Below are positions 1 to 5,507 of a DNA stretch of 5,507 bases, piece by piece. The number at the start of each line of letters is the position of its first letter. Position 1 is the first letter of the stretch. Source of the DNA: an uncultured Clostridia bacterium (lineage in GTDB: Bacteria > Bacillota > Clostridia > Oscillospirales > Ruminococcaceae); assembly GCA_946613705.1 (NCBI GenBank), contig CAMOFU010000166.1, positions 1 through 5,507 on the forward strand, read 5' to 3'. The notes below the pieces were generated by a model. It was not told where the DNA came from and searched no databases. It saw nothing but the letters and a program-made list of their open reading frames with translations. Made by a program: the position numbers and the translations under genes.

Positions 1-39
1 GCTGTATCGGATGATCTTATTCTGTTCTCTGATGACCGT

Positions 40-2649
40 TTATTTACCGTAATAGCACTTTCTGTAGATCTCCTTCAGCTCCTCGATCAGCGGGTAGCGC
101 GGGTTCGCACCCGTGCACTGATCGTCGAAAGCGTCCTCGGACATCTTGTCGAGCGTTGCTAAGAAGTCCTCCTCGCTGACACCGTAATCCGCAATGGTCT
201 TCTTGCAGCCGACTGTCTCCTTCAGCTGCTCGATCTTCTCGATCAGCATATCAAAGCACTCCCGATCGTCCTTGCCGTACAGCCCAAGATAACGCGCTGC
301 CTGAGCATATTTCGCAAGCGTGTTCGGATACTCGTACTGCGGGAAGGTCCCCATCTTGGTCGGTACGGGGTCGGCATTGAACTTCATTACCTCGGTGATG
401 ACAAGTGCGCAGCAGATGCCGTGCGGCAGATGATGATATGCTCCCAGCTTGTGCGCCAGCGAATGCCCTATGCCGAGGAATGCGTTCGCAAATGCCATGC
501 CCGCCATAGTTGCGGCGTGCGCCATGTTCTCTCTTGCACGGACAGCTGTGCTGCCGTTCTCAACACACTCGGGCAGGTTCTCAAAGGTCTGCTTCAGCGA
601 CTGATATGCGATGCCGTCCGTAAAGTCGGTCGCCATTACAGACGCCAGCGCTTCAAGGTCGTGTACCATGCAGTCAAGACCCGATGCGGCAGTCAGACCC
701 TTGGGGGCGCTCATCATCATGTCCGTGTCCACGATAGCCATTTTCGGCATCAGCTCGTAGTCTGCAAGCGGATACTTGTGGCCTGTCTTGTCATCGGTGA
801 TAACAGCGAACGGCGTGACCTCCGAGCCTGTGCCCGAGGAGGTCGGCACACAGATGAAATATGCCTTCTCGCCCATCTTCGGGAAGGTGTATACCCTCTT
901 GCGGATATCTATAAAACGCATAGCCATGTCATAGAAGTCAGCCTCGGGGTGTTCGTAGAGCACCCACATGATCTTTGCCGCGTCCATTGCCGAGCCGCCG
1001 CCGACCGCGATGATCGTATCGGGCTCGAAGGCTCTTATCAGCTTTACACCCTCGAGTGCACAGGAGAGCGACGGGTCGGGCGCAACGTCCGAGAATGTCT
1101 CGTGTACTATGCCCAGCTCATCGAGCTTGTCGGTAACGGGCTTGGTGAAGCCGTGCTTGAACAGGAAGCTGTCGGTAACGATGAACGCACGCTTCTTGCC
1201 CATAACGTTTTTCAGCTCGTCAAGGGCAACGGGCAGGCAGCCCTTCTTGAAGTATACCTTTTCAGGCGTTCTGAACCAAAGCATATTCTCTCTCCTCTCG
1301 GCTACTGTCTTTACATTCAGAAGGTGCTTTACCCCGACGTTCTCGGAAACCGAGTTGCCGCCCCACGAGCCGCAGCCCAGCGTCAGCGACGGAGTGAGCT
1401 TGAAGTTGTAAAGGTCGCCTATACCGCCGTGAGAGGACGGTGTGTTCACAAGCACACGGCAGGTCTTCATTCTCTCGGCGAAGCGCTCTATCTTATCGCG
1501 GCATCTCACCGCATCAACATACAGCGAGGAGGTGTGGCCGAAGCCGCCGTCCTGAACGAGCCTGTCTGCCTTCTCCATGGCATCGTCAAAGCTTTCCGCC
1601 TTGTACATAGCCAGCACGGGCGAGAGCTTCTCGTGTGCGAACTCCTCGTCGAGATCGACTCTTTCGACCTCGCCTATCAGTATCTTTGTATTCTCAGGCA
1701 CCTCAAAGCCCGACAGCTGTGCTATCCTGTAAGCCGACTGACCGACGATCTTTGCATTGAGTGCGCCGTTTATTATGATCGTGTGCCTTACCTTATCGCA
1801 TTCCTCATCGGTGCAGACATGGCAGCCGCGGGCAATGAACTCTGCCTTTGCCGCCTCATACACGCTCTTTTCGATGATGACCGACTGCTCCGAGGCGCAG
1901 ATCATGCCGTTGTCAAAGGTCTTGGAATGGATTATCGAGTTCACTGCCAGCCTGATATCGGCAGTCTCGTCGATAACGGCGGGGGTATTGCCCGCGCCCA
2001 CACCGATCGCGGGCTTGCCGCTCGAATAAGCGCTCTTTACCATTCCGGGACCGCCCGTTGCCAGTATGATATCCGCCTCTTTCATAACAAGGGTCGTCAA
2101 CTCCAGCGAGGGAACGTCTATCCAGCCGATTATGCCCTCGGGAGCGCCCGCCTTCACCGCAGCCTCATATACTATCCTTGCAGCCTCGATAGTGCTCTTC
2201 TTGGCTCTCGGGTGCGGCGAGATGATAATGCCGTTGCGGGTCTTTAAGCAGAGCATTGTCTTGAAGATCGCAGTAGAGGTCGGGTTGGTGGTGGGTATCA
2301 CCGCGGCGACCACACCGATAGGCTCCAGCACCTTCATCGTGCCGAACTGCTTATCCTCCTCAACTATGCCGCAGGTCTGCGTATTCTTGTAAGCGTTGTA
2401 GATATACTCGGCGGCGAAGTTGTTCTTGATGACCTTATCCTCGACTACGCCCATGCCCGTTTCCTCAACTGCCAGCTTAGCCAGCGGGACACGCGCCATG
2501 TTCGCGGCGATAGCTGCCGCCTTGAAGATCTTATCCACCTGCTCCTGAGAATAGGTAGAGAACTTTTTCTGAGCTTCTCTTACCTCTTTGATCTTGGCCT
2601 CGAGAGCTTCAACAGAATCGACGATGCCGTTAGCCTTGAAGTCTGCCAT
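40..2649 (-). CDS. adhE: Bifunctional acetaldehyde-CoA/alcohol dehydrogenase AdhE
   Basis: This 869-residue cytoplasmic enzyme reduces acetyl-CoA to acetaldehyde and then to ethanol, using two NADH and regenerating NAD+ during fermentation. Residues about 1-440 form the CoA-acylating aldehyde dehydrogenase half: the nucleophile is C251 in the FDNGMICASEQS motif, matching C246 of the E. coli enzyme. From about residue 455 follows the iron-dependent alcohol dehydrogenase half, with the nucleotide-binding GGGSAMDAAK at about 550-559. Its predicted iron ligands D659, H663, H729 and H743 keep the E. coli spacing (D653, H657, H723, H737). Length is normal for the fused family, whose members typically assemble into spirosome filaments. 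I chose the ATG at 2649 (MADFKANG) over in-frame ATGs up to 2700, because a GGAGGT box lies 7 nt before it and the upstream codons fall in a leader hairpin. It has its own promoter, probably Rex-controlled. No terminator is visible in the 39 nt after the stop. Identification is secure. Confidence 0.97.
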   Translation of the reverse strand: MADFKANGIVDSVEALEAKIKEVREAQKKFSTYSQEQVDKIFKAAAIAANMARVPLAKLAVEETGMGVVEDKVIKNNFAAEYIYNAYKNTQTCGIVEEDKQFGTMKVLEPIGVVAAVIPTTNPTSTAIFKTMLCLKTRNGIIISPHPRAKKSTIEAARIVYEAAVKAGAPEGIIGWIDVPSLELTTLVMKEADIILATGGPGMVKSAYSSGKPAIGVGAGNTPAVIDETADIRLAVNSIIHSKTFDNGMICASEQSVIIEKSVYEAAKAEFIARGCHVCTDEECDKVRHTIIINGALNAKIVGQSAYRIAQLSGFEVPENTKILIGEVERVDLDEEFAHEKLSPVLAMYKAESFDDAMEKADRLVQDGGFGHTSSLYVDAVRCRDKIERFAERMKTCRVLVNTPSSHGGIGDLYNFKLTPSLTLGCGSWGGNSVSENVGVKHLLNVKTVAERRENMLWFRTPEKVYFKKGCLPVALDELKNVMGKKRAFIVTDSFLFKHGFTKPVTDKLDELGIVHETFSDVAPDPSLSCALEGVKLIRAFEPDTIIAVGGGSAMDAAKIMWVLYEHPEADFYDMAMRFIDIRKRVYTFPKMGEKAYFICVPTSSGTGSEVTPFAVITDDKTGHKYPLADYELMPKMAIVDTDMMMSAPKGLTAASGLDCMVHDLEALASVMATDFTDGIAYQSLKQTFENLPECVENGSTAVRARENMAHAATMAGMAFANAFLGIGHSLAHKLGAYHHLPHGICCALVITEVMKFNADPVPTKMGTFPQYEYPNTLAKYAQAARYLGLYGKDDRECFDMLIEKIEQLKETVGCKKTIADYGVSEEDFLATLDKMSEDAFDDQCTGANPRYPLIEELKEIYRKCYYGK

Positions 2650-2656
2650 ATGACTT

Positions 2657-2662
2657 ACCTCC
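2657..2662 (-). promoter_or_regulatory. Ribosome binding site of adhE
   Basis: On the minus strand this reads GGAGGT, a near-perfect anti-16S match, 7 nt before the ATG at 2649. It decides the start codon of adhE: the longer open frame reaching back to 2700 has no comparable site. Confidence 0.9.
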
Positions 2663-2671
2663 AGTTTATTA

Positions 2672-2687
2672 ATGGGTGCATGGGTGC
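2672..2687. repeat. Tandem 8-bp repeat in the adhE leader
   Basis: Two perfect copies of ATGGGTGC lie head to tail, with a partial third copy (ATGGGC) at 2693-2698. The second copy forms part of the left arm of the leader hairpin. The first copy could compete with it for the same complementary segment ACCCAT at 2720-2725. The repeat may be simple slippage expansion or a device for alternative folding; the sequence alone does not decide. Confidence 0.7.
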
Positions 2688-2726
2688 GGGGCATGGGCAC
2701 TGCCGCAATGCCCCGTGTTACCCATG
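2679..2726 (-). promoter_or_regulatory. GC-rich stem-loop in the adhE 5' leader
   Basis: CATGGGT (2679-2685) pairs with ACCCATG (2720-2726) for 7 bp. CGGGGCAT (2687-2694) pairs with ATGCCCCG (2708-2715) for 8 bp. A small internal loop separates the two helices, and a 13-nt apical loop closes the structure. With transcription predicted to start near 2745, the hairpin lies in the first half of a leader of about 95 nt and leaves the ribosome binding site unpaired downstream. No T-run follows on the minus strand, so it is not a conventional terminator. An effect on mRNA stability or translation is inference. Leader structure is known to matter for E. coli adhE, whose translation depends on RNase III cleavage. 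Confidence 0.65.
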
Positions 2727-2751
2727 TATACTATACCTTTATTATACTCCT

Positions 2752-2780
2752 ATTATACCAGTTTGTTATTTTTTTGTCAA
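2752..2780 (-). promoter_or_regulatory. adhE promoter (TTGACA-N17-TATAAT, extended -10)
   Basis: On the minus strand the -35 box TTGACA (2780-2775) is followed by a 17-nt spacer and a TATAAT -10 box (2757-2752), which is preceded by TGG, giving an extended -10. All twelve hexamer positions match the sigma-A/sigma-70 consensus. The predicted start is near 2745. A second TATAAT lies at 2746-2741 but has no good -35 box at the right distance. A promoter this strong suits an abundant fermentation enzyme and would normally need a repressor to be regulated. Confidence 0.88.
2763..2780. promoter_or_regulatory. Rex-like operator overlapping the adhE promoter
   Basis: The 18-mer reads TTGTTAT-TTTT-TTGTCAA. 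Against the Clostridia Rex consensus TTGTTAA-N4-TTAACAA it matches 11 of 14 specified positions, including both outer TTG/CAA ends, at exactly the right length. It covers the whole -35 box and part of the spacer, a placement that would block RNA polymerase. Rex is the NADH/NAD+-sensing repressor, and adhE is one of its most widely conserved targets. Half of the match is contributed by the TTGACA -35 box itself, so chance similarity is possible. Confidence 0.5.
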
Positions 2781-2781
2781 T

Positions 2782-2964
2782 TACCTTTTTGCAACAGCTT
2801 TATAAATTTTTTGAGCCGTTTCTTATTGATTATACACAACTCCCCCGCCCGCAAGCCCTGTCTGCGCTGTTTGAGGCGCATCTATGTCTCTCTCGGAATA
2901 ACCGATATCACTCCGAGCATATATGATAACGAATAGTAAACAAATCGTTATGTATCAATAAACA
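2782..2964. other. Intergenic DNA upstream of adhE, no clear gene
   Basis: This part of the divergent intergenic region has no convincing gene. An AT-rich stretch (2782-2840) is followed by a GC-rich patch (2841-2880), then AT-rich DNA again. Two short inverted repeats are visible: CTCGGA/TCCGAG (2892-2897 and 2912-2917) and ATAACGA/TCGTTAT (2926-2932 and 2945-2951, 12-nt gap). A minus-strand TATAAT at 2834-2829 lacks a good -35 box. A 34-codon, very basic minus-strand open frame (2777-2881) is mentioned among the findings but is not supported as a gene. Confidence 0.6.
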
Positions 2965-3035
2965 TTATCAGATCGCACAAAAATCTATTGACTTTTCAGG
3001 ATTTTGTGCTACAATATAGATAACAGATCTGATAA
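2965..3035. repeat. Perfect 10-bp inverted repeat bracketing the kinase-like gene's promoter
   Basis: TTATCAGATC (2965-2974) and its exact reverse complement GATCTGATAA (3026-3035) are separated by 51 nt that contain the entire promoter of the rightward gene. The right arm is also half of a near-palindrome at 3020-3035 centred on AGATCT, which covers the predicted transcription start. The arms are about 61 bp apart centre to centre, close to six helical turns. This looks like a pair of operator sites for an unidentified regulator; no candidate regulator gene lies in the window. Confidence 0.5.
2988..3015 (+). promoter_or_regulatory. Promoter of the kinase-like gene
   Basis: TTGACT (2988-2993) is followed by a 16-nt spacer and TACAAT (3010-3015), with TGC directly before the -10 box giving an extended -10. 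The predicted start is near 3022, leaving a leader of about 32 nt. It diverges from the adhE promoter and lies about 210 bp from it, so the two are unlikely to share polymerase contacts. Confidence 0.75.
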
Positions 3036-3040
3036 AGGAG
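3036..3040 (+). promoter_or_regulatory. Ribosome binding site of the kinase-like gene
   Basis: AGGAG lies 13 nt before the ATG at 3054, somewhat further than usual. It abuts the right arm of the inverted repeat (3026-3035). An in-frame TAA at 3033-3035 rules out a start further upstream, so the ATG at 3054 is the first available one. Confidence 0.7.
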
Positions 3041-3053
3041 ATGGTATTTAGCT

Positions 3054-3815
3054 ATGGAGCTTAAAGAAAAGATCTCGGAGAACGATTTTTACGATATCTA
3101 CAAATCCTCCGACGGTATGGCGGTGAGCGTCTACAAGAAGCCCGAGTACAAGGAGAAGTGCCTGTACGCGGCGCTGACTCATGCAAGGGTCGAGACTACG
3201 CTGTGCAATTCGTCGGTAAAGATGGCTACGCTGCACGAGGTGCTCGTCATCGACGGGAAATGGTGCAACGTTATGGACTGGATAGAGGGCGACACGATCG
3301 AGCAGCTCATCAGGAAAGACCCCGACAAGGCCGATGCCTACCTCGACAAGATGATAGATGTGCAGATCGAGATACACGACCAGTATATGCCGCTGCTCTC
3401 GAAGCTGAAGGACAAGATGTCCCGCCAGATCAAGTCGCTCGGTCAGATAGACGAGATCAAGAAGTACGAGCTGCTTACCCGACTTGACTCCATGCCCAAG
3501 CACATCAAGCTCTGTCACAACAGTTTTGAGCCCAAGAACGTTATCATCAACGAGCAGGGCACCTTCGTTGTCAACTGGGGTCACGCAAGGCAGGGCAATG
3601 CTTCGGCGGACGCTGCCAAGACCTATCTGCTGCTCAAGCTGCATATGCCCGAGCTGGCGGACGCTTACCTTGAAAAATACTGCCGCCGCACAAGCACCTC
3701 CAAGCGCTATGTACAGCAGTGGCTGCCGATCGTTGCCGCCGCGCAGCTGGACAAGGGCATCGCCTCGGAGAAGGATTTCCTGATGCGCTGGATAGACGTT
3801 GTGGACTACTCGTAA
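3054..3815 (+). CDS. Aminoglycoside phosphotransferase/choline-kinase-fold protein, probable pseudokinase
   Basis: This 253-residue soluble protein has no signal peptide or membrane segment. It shows the layout of the APH-type kinase family in Firmicutes. An N-lobe strand carries VYKK (residues 27-29; K28 or K29 as candidate ATP-binding lysine). A hinge-like segment IDGKWCNVMDWIEGDTIEQLI follows at 66-86. The catalytic loop LCHNSFEPKN is at 153-162, the metal-site strand VVNW at 172-175, and the family's GN-x3-AD-x-AKTYLLL signature at 181-194. Family members normally read HGDxHPxN and IDW. Here the catalytic Asp is S157 and the DFG-equivalent Asp is N174, while H155 and N162 remain. Loss of both acidic residues suggests a non-catalytic nucleotide- or ligand-binding protein. 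The frame is intact with normal codon use, so this is not decay of the whole gene. It is probably monocistronic, with a promoter at 2988 and a terminator at 3837. The fold assignment is fairly sure; substrate and role are unknown. Confidence 0.8.
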   Translation: MELKEKISENDFYDIYKSSDGMAVSVYKKPEYKEKCLYAALTHARVETTLCNSSVKMATLHEVLVIDGKWCNVMDWIEGDTIEQLIRKDPDKADAYLDKMIDVQIEIHDQYMPLLSKLKDKMSRQIKSLGQIDEIKKYELLTRLDSMPKHIKLCHNSFEPKNVIINEQGTFVVNWGHARQGNASADAAKTYLLLKLHMPELADAYLEKYCRRTSTSKRYVQQWLPIVAAAQLDKGIASEKDFLMRWIDVVDYS

Positions 3816-3836
3816 ATACAGACCGGGATCAAAAGC

Positions 3837-3875
3837 AACAGCAGGACGGTTGATCGTCCTGCTGTTTTCTGTTTT
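3837..3875. terminator. Intrinsic terminator between convergent genes
   Basis: A perfect 12-bp stem, AACAGCAGGACG (3837-3848) with CGTCCTGCTGTT (3855-3866), encloses a 6-nt loop. TTTTCTGTTTT follows on the plus strand, ending transcription of the kinase-like gene 21 nt after its stop codon. On the minus strand the stem is followed by TTGCTTTT and lies 35 nt beyond the stop of the isomerase gene, so it probably works in both directions, more weakly on that side. Confidence 0.93.
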
Positions 3876-3901
3876 AAATATCCGATATGATTTGTTATTT
3901 G

Positions 3902-5386
3902 TTATGCGAACGGATTCTCCGACCTGTAGAGCATTCCCTTCGGCTGATTGAAGCCGATCTCCTCGCAGCCGAGATAGCGGAACACGCTGAAGAGCGCCTT
4001 TCCGAAGTGACCGAAGGCTACTGCGCCGTGGTGCGGGAAGTTGCCCTCGATGAGCACATGGCGGTAGAAGCGCCCCATTTCGGGGATAGCAAAGATACCG
4101 ATGCCGCCGAACGATCTGGTGGCAACGGGCAGCACCTCGCCGTGTGCGATGTAAGCGCGAAGCTTTGCATCTGCGGTGGACTGTAAGCGGTAGAAGGTGA
4201 TATCCCCGGGGATTATGTCGCCCTCAAGAGTGCCGCGCGAGATATCGGGCTCCCTGTCGGGTTCGAGCGAACGGTGCATGATGAGCTGATATTTCATCGT
4301 TGCCGAGGTGAGCTTGCAGGCAGCGGTGTTGCCGCAGTGGAAGCCCATAAAGGTGTCCTTCTGGGTGTAATCGAACCTGCCCCTGATCTCCTCATCGTAG
4401 ATATCGGCGGGAACAGAGTTGTTGATATCGAGCAGCGTCACCACATCGTCCGAAACGCAGGTGCCGATGAACTCGCTGAGTGCGCCGTAGATATCCACCT
4501 CGCAGGACACGGGTATGCCCTTAGCGGTAAGGCGGCTGTTGACATAGCAGGGCACGAAGCCGAACTGTGTCTGGAACGAGGGCCAGCACTTGTTTGCAAA
4601 GCAGATATACTTGCGCGAGCCCTTGTGCTGCTCCATCCAGTCGAGCAGCGTGAGCTCATACTGCGCGAGCTTGGGGAGTATTCCCGCCATCTTGTTGCCC
4701 TCGCCGAGCTCCTGCTCCATATCCTTGATGACATCGGGGATGCGCGGGTCGTCCTTATGCTCATTGTATGCGGCGAAAAGGTCGAGCTCGGAATTCTCCT
4801 CGATCTCGGCACCGATATTGTAAAGCTGCTTGATCGGTGCATTGCAGGCAAGGAAGTCCTGCGGGCGGGGGCCGAAGGAGATGATCTTCAGATCTCTCAC
4901 GCCGATGATGCCCCTTGCAACGGGAATGAACTCGCTTATCATCTTCGCCACCTCATCGGGTGTGCCGACGGGATACTCGGGGATATATGCCCTGATGCCG
5001 CGCAGCGCGAGGTTATAGCTTGCGTTGAGCATACCGCAGTAAGCATCGCCGCGGCTGTCAACAAGGCACTTTCCGCAGCTTTCCTCAGCGGCGGCGGCGA
5101 ACATCACGGGGCCGCCGAAATACTTGGCAAGCAGAGTCTCGCAGGTCTCGGGGCCGAAGTTGCCGAGGTATACTACAAGGGCATTTGCGCCCGCAGCCTT
5201 AACGTCTTCAAGTGCTTCGAGCATCTCGGTCTCGTTCTCGACCGTTACCTTGCACTCGTACAGCTCGCCGTACTTTGCGTATTCCTTACAGACATTCTCT
5301 CTCCTCTGCGCGGAAAGGGTCTTGGGGAAGCAGTCGCGCGAAACGGCGATGATCGCGGGCTTTACAACAGGTGTGTTCATAAACAT
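3902..5386 (-). CDS. L-fucose isomerase-family protein (COG2407 type)
   Basis: This 494-residue cytoplasmic protein belongs to the L-fucose/L-arabinose isomerase superfamily, metal-dependent enzymes that interconvert an aldose and a ketose (L-fucose to L-fuculose in FucI). The N-terminal half (about 1-160) looks like the Rossmann-like domain, with VVYLGNFGPET at 71-81. The C-terminal half holds the metal site: E296 in CEVDIYGALSEF, D320 in LLDINN, and H452 or H453 in GNFPHHGAVAFGH. These correspond to E337, D361 and H528 of E. coli FucI; H350 in FHCGN is another conserved-looking residue. At 494 residues it is about 100 shorter than E. coli FucI, as usual for the COG2407 branch, so the true substrate may be L-fucose, D-arabinose or another sugar, and I give no symbol. 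The ATG at 5386 is chosen for the AAGGAGGT box 7 nt upstream. It has its own promoter and a downstream terminator, and no other fucose or arabinose pathway gene is visible. Family is secure, substrate is not. Confidence 0.88.
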   Translation of the reverse strand: MFMNTPVVKPAIIAVSRDCFPKTLSAQRRENVCKEYAKYGELYECKVTVENETEMLEALEDVKAAGANALVVYLGNFGPETCETLLAKYFGGPVMFAAAAEESCGKCLVDSRGDAYCGMLNASYNLALRGIRAYIPEYPVGTPDEVAKMISEFIPVARGIIGVRDLKIISFGPRPQDFLACNAPIKQLYNIGAEIEENSELDLFAAYNEHKDDPRIPDVIKDMEQELGEGNKMAGILPKLAQYELTLLDWMEQHKGSRKYICFANKCWPSFQTQFGFVPCYVNSRLTAKGIPVSCEVDIYGALSEFIGTCVSDDVVTLLDINNSVPADIYDEEIRGRFDYTQKDTFMGFHCGNTAACKLTSATMKYQLIMHRSLEPDREPDISRGTLEGDIIPGDITFYRLQSTADAKLRAYIAHGEVLPVATRSFGGIGIFAIPEMGRFYRHVLIEGNFPHHGAVAFGHFGKALFSVFRYLGCEEIGFNQPKGMLYRSENPFA

Positions 5387-5392
5387 GGTGTG

Positions 5393-5400
5393 ACCTCCTT
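5393..5400 (-). promoter_or_regulatory. Ribosome binding site of the isomerase gene
   Basis: The minus strand reads AAGGAGGT, a full-length Shine-Dalgarno sequence, 7 nt before the ATG at 5386. The next in-frame ATG, at 5380, would be 13 nt away, so the first ATG is preferred. Confidence 0.9.
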
Positions 5401-5421
5401 GATCGATATTACGGTATCCTA

Positions 5422-5450
5422 ATTATACCACAGCCGCCGACACATTTCAA
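5422..5450 (-). promoter_or_regulatory. Promoter of the isomerase gene (TTGAAA-N17-TATAAT, extended -10)
   Basis: On the minus strand TTGAAA (5450-5445), a 17-nt spacer and TATAAT (5427-5422) preceded by TGG form a near-consensus promoter. Its extended -10, TGGTATAAT, is identical to that of adhE. Transcription should start near 5415, giving a short leader of about 30 nt with no room for a riboswitch. No clear sugar-responsive operator is recognised in the remaining sequence to 5507. Confidence 0.82.
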
Positions 5451-5507
5451 TACATTTCTGTGAATGAACTGACCGATTATTGCTATGCTGCCCGACGGAT
5501 CATATGA

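Noticed and set aside
1..39. A terminator for adhE immediately after its stop codon.
   Set aside because: Only a short direct repeat (GATGATC/GATGACC) is visible, with no GC-rich hairpin and T-run; a terminator may lie beyond the window.
421..2247. A 608-codon open frame on the plus strand, antisense to adhE.
   Set aside because: It lies wholly inside a secure adhE, its translation is Arg/His/Cys-rich without recognisable motifs, and it has no ribosome binding site. It is a by-product of the codon bias of adhE.
2650..2700. An N-terminal extension of adhE starting at an ATG at 2700.
   Set aside because: The extra 17 residues fall in a leader hairpin and have no ribosome binding site, whereas GGAGGT sits 7 nt before the ATG at 2649, which matches the usual AdhE N-terminus.
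2672..2936. Two overlapping plus-strand frames of about 85 codons with hydrophobic stretches across the adhE promoter.
   Set aside because: They start within the adhE leader, lack ribosome binding sites and owe their hydrophobic look to T-rich promoter DNA.
3004..3014. TTGTGCTACAA inverted repeat as a possible second Rex site.
   Set aside because: The half-sites are only 3 nt apart, giving an 11-bp element instead of the 18-bp Rex operator, and it is explained by the extended -10 box.
3041..3064. A 7-codon frame (MVFSYGA) starting before and overlapping the kinase-like gene's ATG.
   Set aside because: Its ATG directly touches the AGGAG box, too close for initiation from it, and no attenuation structure accompanies it.
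3048..3644. A 198-codon minus-strand open frame opposite the kinase-like gene.
   Set aside because: The plus-strand frame has a family signature, promoter, ribosome binding site and terminator; the antisense frame has none.
3885..3902. Repeated TTTGTTAT-like AT-rich stretch after the isomerase stop codon.
   Set aside because: It is a short AT-rich repeat in a spacer next to a clear terminator and shows no further structure.
4274..5422. A 382-codon plus-strand open frame antisense to the isomerase gene.
   Set aside because: Same reasoning: low-complexity Ala/Leu/Val-rich translation, no motif, and it runs through the isomerase ribosome binding site to the -10 box of its promoter.

Overview
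The window looks like chromosome from an anaerobic, fermentative Clostridia member (Bacillota), most likely a Ruminococcus-like Oscillospiraceae species. This rests on the Clostridia-type fused AdhE, strong AGGAGG-type ribosome binding sites, Gram-positive-type promoters (TTGACA/TATAAT with extended -10), short AT-rich intergenic DNA between moderately GC-rich genes, and a kinase-like protein of a type I associate with gut and rumen Firmicutes. The species assignment is inference; there is no rRNA or other taxonomic marker here.

Layout. (1) Positions 40-2649, minus strand: complete adhE, bifunctional acetaldehyde-CoA/alcohol dehydrogenase, with all expected catalytic and iron-binding residues. 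(2) Positions 2650-3053: a divergent intergenic region of about 400 bp. It holds the adhE ribosome binding site, a G-rich leader hairpin with a tandem 8-bp repeat, a near-consensus adhE promoter overlapped by a Rex-like operator, and a second promoter reading rightwards that is flanked by a perfect 10-bp inverted repeat. (3) Positions 3054-3815, plus strand: a small protein of the aminoglycoside phosphotransferase/choline-kinase fold whose two key acidic catalytic positions are Ser and Asn, so it is probably a pseudokinase. (4) Positions 3837-3875: a strong intrinsic terminator between two convergent genes. (5) Positions 3902-5386, minus strand: an L-fucose isomerase-family protein (COG2407 type) with its own near-consensus promoter.

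How the genes work together. AdhE disposes of reducing equivalents by converting acetyl-CoA through acetaldehyde to ethanol, and a Rex-like site over its promoter would fit control by the NADH/NAD+ ratio. The isomerase would feed a deoxy- or pentose sugar into catabolism. The three genes are not one operon: each has its own recognisable promoter, and the middle gene runs opposite to the other two. Any functional link is speculative. No mobile element, CRISPR array, RNA gene or defence system was seen. The most unusual items are the degenerate kinase and the regulatory structures in the divergent intergenic region; I do not see a clearly new multi-gene system.
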